Shown: piece after piece, positions 17,102-25,464 of the stretch
Position numbering within the stretch: position 1 is the stretch's first letter
How the letters are laid out: every line of letters starts with the position of its first letter
Source: Eutrophocola sp964601805
Lineage (GTDB): Bacteria; Pseudomonadota; Gammaproteobacteria; Pseudomonadales; Pseudohongiellaceae
NCBI GenBank assembly: GCA_964601805.1
Contig: CAZROW010000005.1
Location: 4,242 to 68,241, forward strand
Length of the DNA stretch: 64,000 nucleotides
Reading direction: 5' to 3'
The notes under the pieces: model-generated
Told to the model about the DNA's origin: nothing
The model's input: only the letters and a program-made list of their open reading frames with translations
The model's database searches: none
Program-made: the position numbers and the translations under genes

Positions 17102-18619
17102 ATGATTGATACCCGGAACCAGGCAGCAACCACTGTGTTAGCACTACACAAAATCAGCAAGCAGTTTGCCGGTGTCCAGGCGCTCGATAATGTCAGTTTT
17201 GAATTGCATGCCGGTGAAGTTCACGCCCTGCTTGGTGAAAACGGTGCCGGTAAATCCACGCTGATCAAGGTCATGACCGGGGCCTATACCCTGGACAGCG
17301 GCACCATCACACTCAACGGCAATTCCATTGCACCTCACTCACCGGCCCAGGCCCAGGCCGCCGGCATCAGCACGGTTTACCAGGAAGTGAATCTGCTGAC
17401 TAATCTCAGTGTCGCCCACAATCTGTTTCTTGGTCGTGAACCCCGGCATTATGGCCTGGTTCACTGGAAGCAAATGCATGAGCAGGCAAAAGGTTTGCTT
17501 AAGCGTTTCCGCCTGGACATTGATGTCACCCAGCCCCTGTCCAGTTACTCACTGGCTATTCAGCAACTGGTGGCTATTGCCCGCGGCATTGATATGTCGG
17601 CACGGGTGCTTGTACTTGATGAGCCCACTGCCAGTCTTGATCATGATGAAGTGGAACTGTTATTCAGCATCCTGCGGGAACTGAAATCCCAGGGCATTGC
17701 CATTATTTTCATTACCCATTTTCTTGACCAGGTCTATGCCATTGCTGACCGTATCACGGTGTTGCGCAATGGGCAGCGGGTAGGCACCTATGTGACCAGT
17801 GAATTGCCGCGTCATGAACTGGTGGCGCACATGCTGGGGCGCGAACTCGAGGCGCTGGAACAAAAAACATCGCGGGCAGCAGAAAAATCAACCGCACAAA
17901 CAGCACTGGCGGTTTCCGACCTGGGTGCGGTCAATGGTGTTCGTGCCGTGTCTTTCACGGCCAGCAAGGGAGAAGTACTGGGCCTGTCAGGATTGCTGGG
18001 ATCAGGACGTACCGAAGTGTGTGAAACCTTGTTTGGCCTGTCGGCAAAAAAACAGGGCAGTATTGAAGTCGGTGGCAAGCAGACAGAGATCAGCTCTCCC
18101 CGTGAGGCGATCCGGTTCGCCCTGGCCCTGTGCCCGGAGGACCGCAAGGAAGACGGCATCGTGGCGGAGTTGAGCATTCGCGAAAACATCATTCTCGCCC
18201 TGCAGGCAAAACAGGGATGGCTGAAACCGGTTTCACGGACCAGGCAAGTACAACTGGCAGAGCAGGCCGTGAAAGATTTACAGATTGCCTGTCCCCATAC
18301 GGACAAGGCGGTGGGCGAGTTAAGCGGCGGCAACCAGCAGAAGGTCGTGCTGGCACGCTGGCTGGCAACCCATCCCGATATCCTGATCCTGGATGAGCCG
18401 ACACGGGGTATCGACATTGGCGCGCATGCTGAAATCATTCGGCTGGTCAGGCGCCTGTGTGAACAGGGCATGACCGTCATCGTGGCTTCATCTGAAATCG
18501 AGGAACTGGTGGCGGTGTGTGACAACGTCGTGGTCATGCGCGACTTTGCCATGCAGGCTGCACTCCAGGGTGAGGCAATCAGTGAACAGGCCATCATGGC
18601 CGCTATTGCCCAGGCCTGA
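17102..18619 (+). CDS. ytfR: YtfR-type sugar ABC transporter ATP-binding protein
   Basis: ATPase with two fused nucleotide-binding domains, about 505 aa, as in sugar importers of the CUT2 class. The first domain has Walker A GENGAGKST, YSLAIQQLVAIARG and Walker B VLVLDEPTASLD. The second has the degenerate Walker A GLLGSGRTE, signature LSGGNQQKVVLARWL and LILDEPTRGIDIG. CUT2 ATPases usually keep only one fully active site, and the same asymmetry is seen here. ATG at 17102 is preferred; an in-frame GTG at 17090 is possible. It follows the binding protein after 15 bases. Confidence 0.92.
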   Translation: MIDTRNQAATTVLALHKISKQFAGVQALDNVSFELHAGEVHALLGENGAGKSTLIKVMTGAYTLDSGTITLNGNSIAPHSPAQAQAAGISTVYQEVNLLTNLSVAHNLFLGREPRHYGLVHWKQMHEQAKGLLKRFRLDIDVTQPLSSYSLAIQQLVAIARGIDMSARVLVLDEPTASLDHDEVELLFSILRELKSQGIAIIFITHFLDQVYAIADRITVLRNGQRVGTYVTSELPRHELVAHMLGRELEALEQKTSRAAEKSTAQTALAVSDLGAVNGVRAVSFTASKGEVLGLSGLLGSGRTEVCETLFGLSAKKQGSIEVGGKQTEISSPREAIRFALALCPEDRKEDGIVAELSIRENIILALQAKQGWLKPVSRTRQVQLAEQAVKDLQIACPHTDKAVGELSGGNQQKVVLARWLATHPDILILDEPTRGIDIGAHAEIIRLVRRLCEQGMTVIVASSEIEELVAVCDNVVVMRDFAMQAALQGEAISEQAIMAAIAQA

Positions 18620-18624
18620 ATCAC

Positions 18625-19641
18625 GTGAACAAATTATTTCACCAGATAACTCACAGCCGCCTGTTCTGGCCGGTGATGGCGCTGCTGCTTATCCTGCTGG
18701 CCAACCTGTTTATCAGCCCCGGCTTTTTTGAGCTCGAATTTCGTGATGGCCGTGTTTACGGCAGCCTGGTGGATATTCTCAATCGCGGTGCCCCGGTGGC
18801 CTTGCTGGCTATCGGCATGAGCCTGGTGATTGCCACCGGGGGTGTCGACCTGAGTGTCGGTGCTGTCATTGCCATTACCGGTGCCGTCTGCGCCAACCTG
18901 CTTAACAGTAGCGCTGACAGCCTGTTTATTGTCATCAGCCTGGGGTTGTTCGCCGGCCTGGTTGCCGGTTTCATCAATGGTTCCCTGGTGTCCTTCCTGG
19001 GTATTCAACCCATCGTGGCGACCCTGGTCCTGATGGTGGCGGGCCGTGGTATTGCCCAGCTCATCAATAACGGGCAGATCATCACGTTCAGCCATGAGGG
19101 TTTTGCTTTCCTGGGCGTGGGCAGTGTGCTGGGCTTGCCGACACCGGTGGTCATTGTCCTGGTGGTACTGGCAGCATTGCACTGCCTGGTCCGTTTCACG
19201 GCACTGGGTCTGTTTATCGAGGCCGTGGGTTGTAATCCGCGCGCCAGTCATCTGGCCGGTGTTCATGTCAACGCCGTCAAGCTGTCGGTGTATTGTATTT
19301 CCGGATTGTGTGCGGCGCTGGCCGGCATGATTATCACGGCTGACATCCAGGGCGCCGATGCCAACAATGCCGGCTTGTGGCTGGAACTGGATGCCATCCT
19401 GGCCGTGGTCATTGGTGGATCGGCACTCACCGGCGGCCGTTTTTCATTGTTGTTGTCGGTGATTGGTGTACTGATTATCCAGGCACTGGGTACCACGATC
19501 CTGGTCAGTGGCATCGCTCCGCAATACAACCTGCTGATCAAGTCACTGGTTATTGTGGCGGTCCTCTTGTTGCAGGCACCCTTGTTTAAACAACAGTTCA
19601 AACAGCAACTGTCAGGCCTGGTGCGCAGGAGGGCGGCATGA
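18625..19641 (+). CDS. ytfT: YtfT-type sugar ABC transporter permease
   Basis: Inner-membrane permease of a CUT2 importer, 338 aa with 8-10 hydrophobic segments. The core GMSLVIATGGVDLSVGAV and LWLELDAILAVVIGGSALTGGR are hallmarks of the BPD_transp_2 family. It starts with GTG at 18625, 5 bases after the ATPase stop, with no nearby ATG that would keep the first membrane segment. It forms a heterodimer with the next permease, by family knowledge. Confidence 0.9.
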   Translation: MNKLFHQITHSRLFWPVMALLLILLANLFISPGFFELEFRDGRVYGSLVDILNRGAPVALLAIGMSLVIATGGVDLSVGAVIAITGAVCANLLNSSADSLFIVISLGLFAGLVAGFINGSLVSFLGIQPIVATLVLMVAGRGIAQLINNGQIITFSHEGFAFLGVGSVLGLPTPVVIVLVVLAALHCLVRFTALGLFIEAVGCNPRASHLAGVHVNAVKLSVYCISGLCAALAGMIITADIQGADANNAGLWLELDAILAVVIGGSALTGGRFSLLLSVIGVLIIQALGTTILVSGIAPQYNLLIKSLVIVAVLLLQAPLFKQQFKQQLSGLVRRRAA

Positions 19642-20612
19642 TCCTGCGACTTAATCCCCGCCTGTTGCCGGTGCTGGTCACCGCCATTCTCCTGGTGTTG
19701 TTATTTGTCGCCGGTGCCATCCGCTTTGACGGCTTTGGCAGCCTGCGCGTCGTCATGAATCTGTTCACCGACAATGCCTTCCTGGGCATCACGGCCATTG
19801 GCATGACTTTCGTGATCCTCTCAGGCGGCATTGACCTGAGTGTCGGAGCGGTCATTGCCTTCAGTAGTGTGTTGTGTGCCGTGCTGATCGAGCAGCAGGG
19901 GTGGCATCCTCTGCTGGCAATACCCGTGGTGATTGGCTGTGGCGCCCTGCTGGGCCTGGTGATGGGCATGCTGATCCACTGCTATAACATGCAGGCCTTT
20001 ATTGTCACCCTGGCGGGCATGTTTTTCGCGCGCGCACTGGCTACGATTCTCAGTGAACAATCCATTCCCATCGAGCACGGGTTTTATGATGCGGTAAACA
20101 ATTTCGGCATCATGCTGCCGGGAAGGGCCTGGCTGGGCAGTGGGGCCATGATTTTTTTCCTGGTATTCCTGCTGGCCATCTGGCTGCTGCATTACACGCG
20201 CACGGGTGGTTTTATCTATGCACTGGGCGGAAATGCCGCCTCCTCGGCATTAATGGGCGTGCCTGTGGGACGAACACGTGTACTGGTCTATGTGCTCAGC
20301 GGCACCCTGGCGGCAACTGGTGGCGTGGTGTATTCCTTTTATACAGCGTCGGGTTATGCCCTGTCCGGCATCGGCCTGGAACTTGATGCCATTGCAGCTG
20401 TTGTCATCGGGGGTACGCTGCTGAGCGGCGGCATCGGTTATGTACATGGTACGTTGCTTGGCGTATTGATTATGGGATTGATCCAGACCTGGATTTCTTT
20501 TGACGGCACCCTGAACAGCTGGTGGACGAAGATAGTTATCGGGGTGCTGGTACTGGCATTTATCTGTTTGCAGCACGGTTTATCGCGTCAACTGGGGAGT
20601 AAGTCGACATGA
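19638..20612 (+). CDS. yjfF: YjfF-type sugar ABC transporter permease
   Basis: Second permease of the importer, 324 aa, related to but distinct from YtfT. GMTFVILSGGIDLSVGAVIAF and GLELDAIAAVVIGGTLLSGG are the conserved parts. The start overlaps the YtfT stop by 4 bases (ATGA), and the gene itself overlaps the next one, showing tight coupling. Two different permeases per transporter is the normal YtfQRT-YjfF arrangement. Confidence 0.9.
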   Translation: MILRLNPRLLPVLVTAILLVLLFVAGAIRFDGFGSLRVVMNLFTDNAFLGITAIGMTFVILSGGIDLSVGAVIAFSSVLCAVLIEQQGWHPLLAIPVVIGCGALLGLVMGMLIHCYNMQAFIVTLAGMFFARALATILSEQSIPIEHGFYDAVNNFGIMLPGRAWLGSGAMIFFLVFLLAIWLLHYTRTGGFIYALGGNAASSALMGVPVGRTRVLVYVLSGTLAATGGVVYSFYTASGYALSGIGLELDAIAAVVIGGTLLSGGIGYVHGTLLGVLIMGLIQTWISFDGTLNSWWTKIVIGVLVLAFICLQHGLSRQLGSKST

Positions 20613-21505
20613 GTGAGTTTGAGTTTATCGATTCCATTAAGGTGGGCAACACGCTCGGTGAATGCATTCTCTGGGATGAACGCTCGCAAAGCACGTGGTG
20701 GACGGATATCCACGAATCGCGCCTGTACCGTTATACGCTGGCTGACCAATCCCTGCAGGACTATGTCTTGCCCGGGCGCCTGTGTGCTTTCGGGTTTATC
20801 GACAATGACAGTCGCCTGATTTGCGCGTTTGCCGAAGGCTTCGCACTGTATGATCCGGAATCGGGGGAACGGGAATGGTTGTACCAACCGGAAGCCGGTT
20901 TTACCGGCACCCGTTTCAATGACGGCCGGGTGGACCGCCAGGGGCGTTTCTGGTCAACCACCATGGTGGAAAATGAACCGACTACCAATGATGCCGGTGA
21001 ATCGGTGAAGGGCAGCCTGTACTGGATCTCACCGCAGGGTCAGGGTAAAACGCTGGGCAATATCCGCACCGGTAATAGTCTTTGCTGGAGCCTGGACAGC
21101 AAGACCCTGTATTTTGCCGATACAAAAACCAAGGAAATTCGGGCTTATGATTTTGATCCGGATTCGGCAACCGTTGGTAAAGGTGAAGTTTTCGCCAGGA
21201 CAGCACAGTCATGCGGTCCTGACGGCTCCATCATTGATGCGCAGGGTTGCCTGTGGAACGCCCAGTGGGGCGGCAGCAGCGTGGTGCGCTATTCGCCGCA
21301 AGGTGAGGTACTGGCAACACTGGAATTACCTGTGACCCAGCCCACCTGTATGTGCCTGGGCGGACCGGACCTGGATATCCTGTTTGTCAGTACCGCCCGT
21401 GAACACCTGGATGCAGAGTCATTGGCGCAGCAACCGCAGGCCGGTGATGTCTTTATCTATCGCACGTCCTGCAAAGGGGTGCCGGAAAGTCGTTACCGAC
21501 TGTAA
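20609..21505 (+). CDS. SMP-30/gluconolactonase-family sugar lactonase
   Basis: Hydrolyses the sugar 1,4-lactone made by the SDR dehydrogenase to the aldonic acid, here probably L-arabinono-lactone to L-arabinonate. It is a 298-aa six-bladed propeller without signal peptide. Divalent-metal residues are expected at Glu in NTLGECILWDE, Asn in TRFNDGRVD, Asn in RTGNSLCWS and Asp in GPDGSIIDAQG, all present. FWSTTMVENE and CMCLGGPDLDILFVSTA are family features. It overlaps yjfF by 4 bases and ends the arabinose operon. A GHWEG-motif gene converges on it 23 bases away, with no clear terminator between. Confidence 0.9.
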   Translation: MSEFEFIDSIKVGNTLGECILWDERSQSTWWTDIHESRLYRYTLADQSLQDYVLPGRLCAFGFIDNDSRLICAFAEGFALYDPESGEREWLYQPEAGFTGTRFNDGRVDRQGRFWSTTMVENEPTTNDAGESVKGSLYWISPQGQGKTLGNIRTGNSLCWSLDSKTLYFADTKTKEIRAYDFDPDSATVGKGEVFARTAQSCGPDGSIIDAQGCLWNAQWGGSSVVRYSPQGEVLATLELPVTQPTCMCLGGPDLDILFVSTAREHLDAESLAQQPQAGDVFIYRTSCKGVPESRYRL

Positions 21506-21528
21506 TACGCAAGCTGCCAGATTCCCGG

Positions 21529-22245
21529 CTACAGGGAGAACGGCTCAAAACCACGGCTTTCTTCGTGTTCTATCCACATGGATTCCGAGCATTCGTATTC
21601 CAGCATCAGCGTGCCTTCGGGGGCGGCGGTGAAATATCGCTCGACCACAATAGGCTGGGTATAGAGTGCCGGATCAGTGATTGTGACTTCGTTGACCAGG
21701 GTGTCGCCGTTATCGGTGACGCGTAACCTTTCCACCACATGCACCTGGTCCGTGTGCGGGACTGCTCCGAAAAAGATGGGCCTGATTGCCGTCGTATCCA
21801 CGACCAGGGTATTTCCTTCCCAGTGACCGACAGAATGACCGTTACGCTGCGGGAGTGTTCTGGCGGGATGCTCGCTGTCAAGAAAGACGCGGCGTATCTG
21901 CTGGTGAATCTCCAGCAGCATCAATACCTGGTCATCTGTGATGACGATTTCCATGGGATAACCGGCGCCACTGAGCGCAAGTGACGGCATGCCCGGTGCC
22001 TGGCAAAACCGTCCCGGATCATCTTCCTGCGGGTCACGCCCTGCCTGCCAGTCAGTTACCGCTTCCCGGCCTGCTGTGGAATAGGGCAAGGGGGAGGGAG
22101 TGCGCTGGCTGCGACCGCCATCGGGCAACCAGATGCCGTTCATCTTGATGTCCTGGGCAAAACTGCCTGTTGCCGGCAAAGTGGCCAGGAACATAACGAC
22201 AGTCGCCAATATTCCTCTTGTCACCTGGTAACGTAAGGCACTCAT
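21529..22245 (-). CDS. Exported GHWEGDTLVV-motif protein, paralogue 3
   Basis: A 238-aa protein with a Sec signal peptide ending near GSFAQDI. Motifs in family order: FCQAPGMPSLA, HSVGHWEGNTLVVDTTAI, VVERLRV, ITDPALYTQPI and LEYECSES. It is close in plan to paralogue 6 (52585), which shares the FCxxPGMP and DP.(L/I)YTQPI segments. Function unknown. It overlaps the upstream DUF6152 gene by 4 bases (ATGA), so the two are made in fixed ratio and may form a complex. Confidence 0.72.
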   Translation of the reverse strand: MSALRYQVTRGILATVVMFLATLPATGSFAQDIKMNGIWLPDGGRSQRTPSPLPYSTAGREAVTDWQAGRDPQEDDPGRFCQAPGMPSLALSGAGYPMEIVITDDQVLMLLEIHQQIRRVFLDSEHPARTLPQRNGHSVGHWEGNTLVVDTTAIRPIFFGAVPHTDQVHVVERLRVTDNGDTLVNEVTITDPALYTQPIVVERYFTAAPEGTLMLEYECSESMWIEHEESRGFEPFSL

Positions 22246-22631
22246 CGGCTGAACTCCGTGCCATCAGCCAGGACGATCGACCACATGTACATTTCATTTT
22301 TCCCCAGCGCGCTCGGATTGCCGGTACAGCTGGCCTGTTCACCCACTTCAAGACGATCAAAATCCCAGCCCCGGCGTAACAACAGGTTGATGCTGCTGAA
22401 TTCAATATCCCAGTCTGTTGTGGAGCCATCCTCATTGGTGACACGCAGAGTCATGGCTGAATGCGGGTTGCGGACATCCACACTGATTATCTCGCCGCTG
22501 ATGGTGAAGTCGGTGACATCGGTATCAAAGGCCACAGGTGAGTGATGTGCAACAGCCACGTGGCACGAAAAGGTAAAAATTGCTCCCGCAATGAGCCGGA
22601 AAAAACCGGCATTTGTAAGCCTGCTAATCAT
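22242..22631 (-). CDS. DUF6152 family exported protein
   Basis: A 129-aa protein with a Sec signal peptide ending VAVAHHSPVA. It has the DUF6152 plan: His pair after the signal, G.I.SVDVRNPHSAMTLRV, WDIEFSS.N.L.RRGW, then GNPSALG in place of the usual G.A.DG, and a terminal DG. A Cys in QASCTGNPS is not seen in the other copies. It is first of a two-gene unit with paralogue 3. Confidence 0.8.
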   Translation of the reverse strand: MISRLTNAGFFRLIAGAIFTFSCHVAVAHHSPVAFDTDVTDFTISGEIISVDVRNPHSAMTLRVTNEDGSTTDWDIEFSSINLLLRRGWDFDRLEVGEQASCTGNPSALGKNEMYMWSIVLADGTEFSR

Positions 22632-22671
22632 TACTTCTTTCTCGCTTGTTCAATAAAAAATCATGGTTGTG

Positions 22672-23985
22672 CTATATCACGCTTTCCGGTGTGCCGGTAA
22701 CAGGCAGTGTTTTCTGTTTGCCCGACAGTGCGGCAATAATGGCTACCAGCAGCGAGGCACAACCAATGATTACCGACAGCAGCACAATGGTGAGCTGGTA
22801 GGAACCGGTGCTTTCCCGCACATAGCCGATGACGCTGGAATTGATCAGGGAGCTGATGTTGCCGATCAGGTTGATCAACACCACGCCGCTGGCGGCAACC
22901 GACTGGGCCATGATGGATGTGGGGATGGTCCAGAAGGTGCCCTGGGCGCCGCCCAGGCCAATGCCGGTGAGAAACAGCAGTACCAGGGACAGTACCTGCG
23001 ACGGTACGTAGGCACTGCCCAGCAAACACAGGCTGCCGGCAATGGCAGCCAGGCCTACATGCCAGTAACGCTCCTGGGTACGGTCGGAATGGCGCGACAC
23101 CAGGATCATGCCGGTGCCCACACCCAGCCAGGGCAGGGCAGAGAGCAGGCCAATCTGGAAGTCACCCAGGGAAGTCATTTCCTGTATCACCAGGGGCAGC
23201 CAGAACATGATGCCGTAAGAGCCAAAGATCAAGGCAAACCATACCCCGGCAGAACACAGAATGCGGGGATCGGTCAGTACTTCGCGAAATGAACTTGCGC
23301 CGGTGACTTCCCGGGCAACCTGTTCCTGCTGTAATTCGGTTTCCAGCCACTGTTTTTCTTCAGCATTGAGCCAGGGTGCCTGTTGCGGTGCGTGGGCAAA
23401 AATCTTCAGGGCGAAAAATGCCAAAACGATGGCGGGCAAGCCTTCGATGAAAAACATCCAGCGCCAGCTTGTCAGGCCAAAGGGGGCATCCATGCTCAGC
23501 AACCAGCCGGAGAGTGGACCGCCAATGACCCCTGAAATGGGTATGGCCAGCATGGTGGTGGCGATGGCGCGGGCGCGGTATTTCCTGGGTACCCAGCAAC
23601 TGCACAGGAACACCACGCCGGGGGCAAAACCGGCTTCGGCTATCCCTAAGCAAAAGCGCAGAATATAAATGTGCCAGACATTCTGGACCAGGGCCATGCA
23701 GGTGGCTGAAATACCCCACATCAGGACAACAGAAAAAATCCACCAGCGTGCCCCCAGCATGCGCAAGGCTTTTGAGCTGGGAAACTGGAAAATCAGGTAG
23801 CTGACAAAAAAGATACTGACGGCATAGCCATACAGTTCGGCTGTCAGGCCGAGGTCGGCATTCATTTGCAATGCAGCGAAACTGATGTTGACCCGGTCCA
23901 GGGAATTGATCACGGTCAGGATCATGATCGGAATGATCAGGCGGAGGATGATCTTGCGACTGACAACAGCTTCGAGGTTATCCAT
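22672..23985 (-). CDS. MFS transporter, anion:cation symporter type
   Basis: A 437-aa permease with 12 predicted membrane helices. MILTVINSLDRVNISFAALQM at the first helix, RFCLGIAEAGFAPGVVFL and the loop PRKYRARAIATTMLAIPISGVIGGPLSG are typical of the ACS group, which imports organic anions such as phthalate, tartrate or galactonate by proton symport. It starts about 20 bases after the P450 stop on the same strand, so the two form an operon, which suggests that the substrate is a carboxylate processed by the P450 or by the divergent operon. Exact ligand unknown. Confidence 0.87.
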   Translation of the reverse strand: MDNLEAVVSRKIILRLIIPIMILTVINSLDRVNISFAALQMNADLGLTAELYGYAVSIFFVSYLIFQFPSSKALRMLGARWWIFSVVLMWGISATCMALVQNVWHIYILRFCLGIAEAGFAPGVVFLCSCWVPRKYRARAIATTMLAIPISGVIGGPLSGWLLSMDAPFGLTSWRWMFFIEGLPAIVLAFFALKIFAHAPQQAPWLNAEEKQWLETELQQEQVAREVTGASSFREVLTDPRILCSAGVWFALIFGSYGIMFWLPLVIQEMTSLGDFQIGLLSALPWLGVGTGMILVSRHSDRTQERYWHVGLAAIAGSLCLLGSAYVPSQVLSLVLLFLTGIGLGGAQGTFWTIPTSIMAQSVAASGVVLINLIGNISSLINSSVIGYVRESTGSYQLTIVLLSVIIGCASLLVAIIAALSGKQKTLPVTGTPESVI

Positions 23986-24006
23986 GGCGGTGTACTCTTA
24001 CATGTC

Positions 24007-25194
24007 TCAGGTAAATTTCAGCGGGACCGACAGTGCGCCGATTTCCGGAAAGCGGGTTACCTTCACCTCACCGGTGAGTTCAAAGCCTTTGGTGCTGCAC
24101 AGGATTTCTTCCAGGGCGATGCGCAGTTCAAGGCGTGCCAGCGGCATGCCGGCGCAGCGGTGGGGTCCCAGGCCAAAGGCCAGGTGTTCGTTGATGTTGG
24201 GACGGTTCAGCTGGAACTGGTCGGCATTCGGAAACTTGCTGTCATCGCGATTGGCCGAGGCATAGTTCAGGGCAATGGGCTCGCCTTCGGGAATGGTCTT
24301 GCCACCAACAGTGACTTCCTTGTTGGCCGTACGGGCAAAGCCGCGGTAAGGCGTGTACAGGCGCAGGAATTCTTCCAGTGCAGCGGGGATCTGTTCCGGG
24401 TTTTCGCGCAGTTGTTGCTGCAGAGCCTGGTCGCGGGACAGGTGCACACAGATGCTGCCGATAATCACTGTCGGGGCAATGATGCCCACCACGAGCACCT
24501 GGCGAATGGTGCCCAGGATCATGTCTTCGGGGAGCGGGTTACCGTCATCATCTTTGGCCATCAGCAGGGCACTGGTGGCGTCTTCCAGGGGATCAAGCAG
24601 GTTTTTCTTGCGCAGGTCGATGACCTTGCGGGCAATATCGTAGAGCTTCAGGCTGGTCTCCTTCACCATTTCGTCTTCAAAATTCTGCACGGCAAAATTG
24701 TAGGCCCTGGCGATGGTGCGCAGTTCATCCAGGAAATCTTCCGGCATGTTCATCCATTCGGCAAATACGTAGATGGACAGGTAACTGGTGAAGTCCTCGC
24801 AGATATCGCCTTCACCGCGATCGAGCAGGGGTTGCAGCAGGGTTTTCGTATGCTGGCGCACGGCTGGTTCCAGGTCTTTCATCCGCTGGGGGCGAAACAA
24901 CGGATTCAGAGCGCGCCGGTAAGGCGTATGGTGGGGGGGATCCAGGTGCAGTGGCGGCCGGCGACCCGTGAAGGCCAGCTTGGGCACAACGTTTTGCAAG
25001 GAGGTGATATAGGTATCGCTCTGTTTCAGGGCATCCAGGACATCATCGTAATTCATGAAAGCCCAGAACCCGTTCCAGGCCTGGCTGTGAGCTACCGGAC
25101 AGCGATTACGCAGGTCTTCATAGAGCTCGTAGGGGCTGTCAAAAGTTTCGGGAGCCTGGGGGTCAAAGTCCTGTGGACCTGGTGATTTGATCAT
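24007..25194 (-). CDS. Cytochrome P450 lacking the I-helix acid-alcohol pair
   Basis: A 395-aa soluble bacterial P450. The haem Cys347 is in AFGLGPHRCAGMP, the ExxR motif is Glu275-Arg278 (EEFLRL), and the PERF-like region follows at ANRDDSKFPNADQFQL. In the I helix, VVGIIAPTVIIGS aligns with the P450cam LVGGLDTVVNF region such that Asp becomes Ala240 and Thr becomes Pro241. That pair normally delivers protons for O2 activation. The overall pattern recalls aromatic O-demethylating P450s such as CYP255A (GcoA), an impression from memory. No ferredoxin or reductase gene lies in the window. Shared operon with an organic-anion MFS transporter. Confidence 0.88.
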   Translation of the reverse strand: MIKSPGPQDFDPQAPETFDSPYELYEDLRNRCPVAHSQAWNGFWAFMNYDDVLDALKQSDTYITSLQNVVPKLAFTGRRPPLHLDPPHHTPYRRALNPLFRPQRMKDLEPAVRQHTKTLLQPLLDRGEGDICEDFTSYLSIYVFAEWMNMPEDFLDELRTIARAYNFAVQNFEDEMVKETSLKLYDIARKVIDLRKKNLLDPLEDATSALLMAKDDDGNPLPEDMILGTIRQVLVVGIIAPTVIIGSICVHLSRDQALQQQLRENPEQIPAALEEFLRLYTPYRGFARTANKEVTVGGKTIPEGEPIALNYASANRDDSKFPNADQFQLNRPNINEHLAFGLGPHRCAGMPLARLELRIALEEILCSTKGFELTGEVKVTRFPEIGALSVPLKFT

Positions 25195-25255
25195 GGAATT
25201 TCCTGCTTGTTATTCTGGTTTGGCGCTAATGCATGCTTGCATTTTTGTTGTAATT

Positions 25256-25268
25256 AATCATCATATGA
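25256..25268. promoter_or_regulatory. Repeat of the AATCATCATATGA operator-like 13-mer
   Basis: It is identical over 13 bases to 7781-7793. It is also the left part of the inverted repeat CATCAT-ATGA-ATGATG. It lies in the divergent region between the P450 and RraA-like genes. Confidence 0.45.
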
Positions 25269-25303
25269 ATGATGTTCCAGCTTGCCGAAAATACTATACA
25301 CAT

Positions 25304-25315
25304 ATTGTTAACAAT
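25304..25315. promoter_or_regulatory. ATTGTTAACAAT palindrome, candidate operator
   Basis: A perfect 12-bp palindrome 149 bases upstream of the RraA-like start and 110 bases upstream of the P450 start. A possible -10 element TACTAT lies just before it on the plus strand, a position where a bound repressor would block transcription. Exact copies are at 38981 and 55063. Confidence 0.55.
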
Positions 25316-25464
25316 CTGGAATGCTGTGTGTCAGCAGAATTGACGTCAACATCCTGTTTCAAGTCGCAACACACTGATAACTAAAATAATAATGGTTCTT
25401 CAAGGGGATTATGTCGAGTATCCCCCTTGAGCTGGTTTCTTCCTTTACCAATCGGGGGTAATTC

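Noticed and set aside
23866..25185. 439-codon plus-strand open frame over the P450
   Set aside because: Antisense shadow of the P450 gene, which has intact haem and ExxR motifs. High-GC third positions explain the long open frame.
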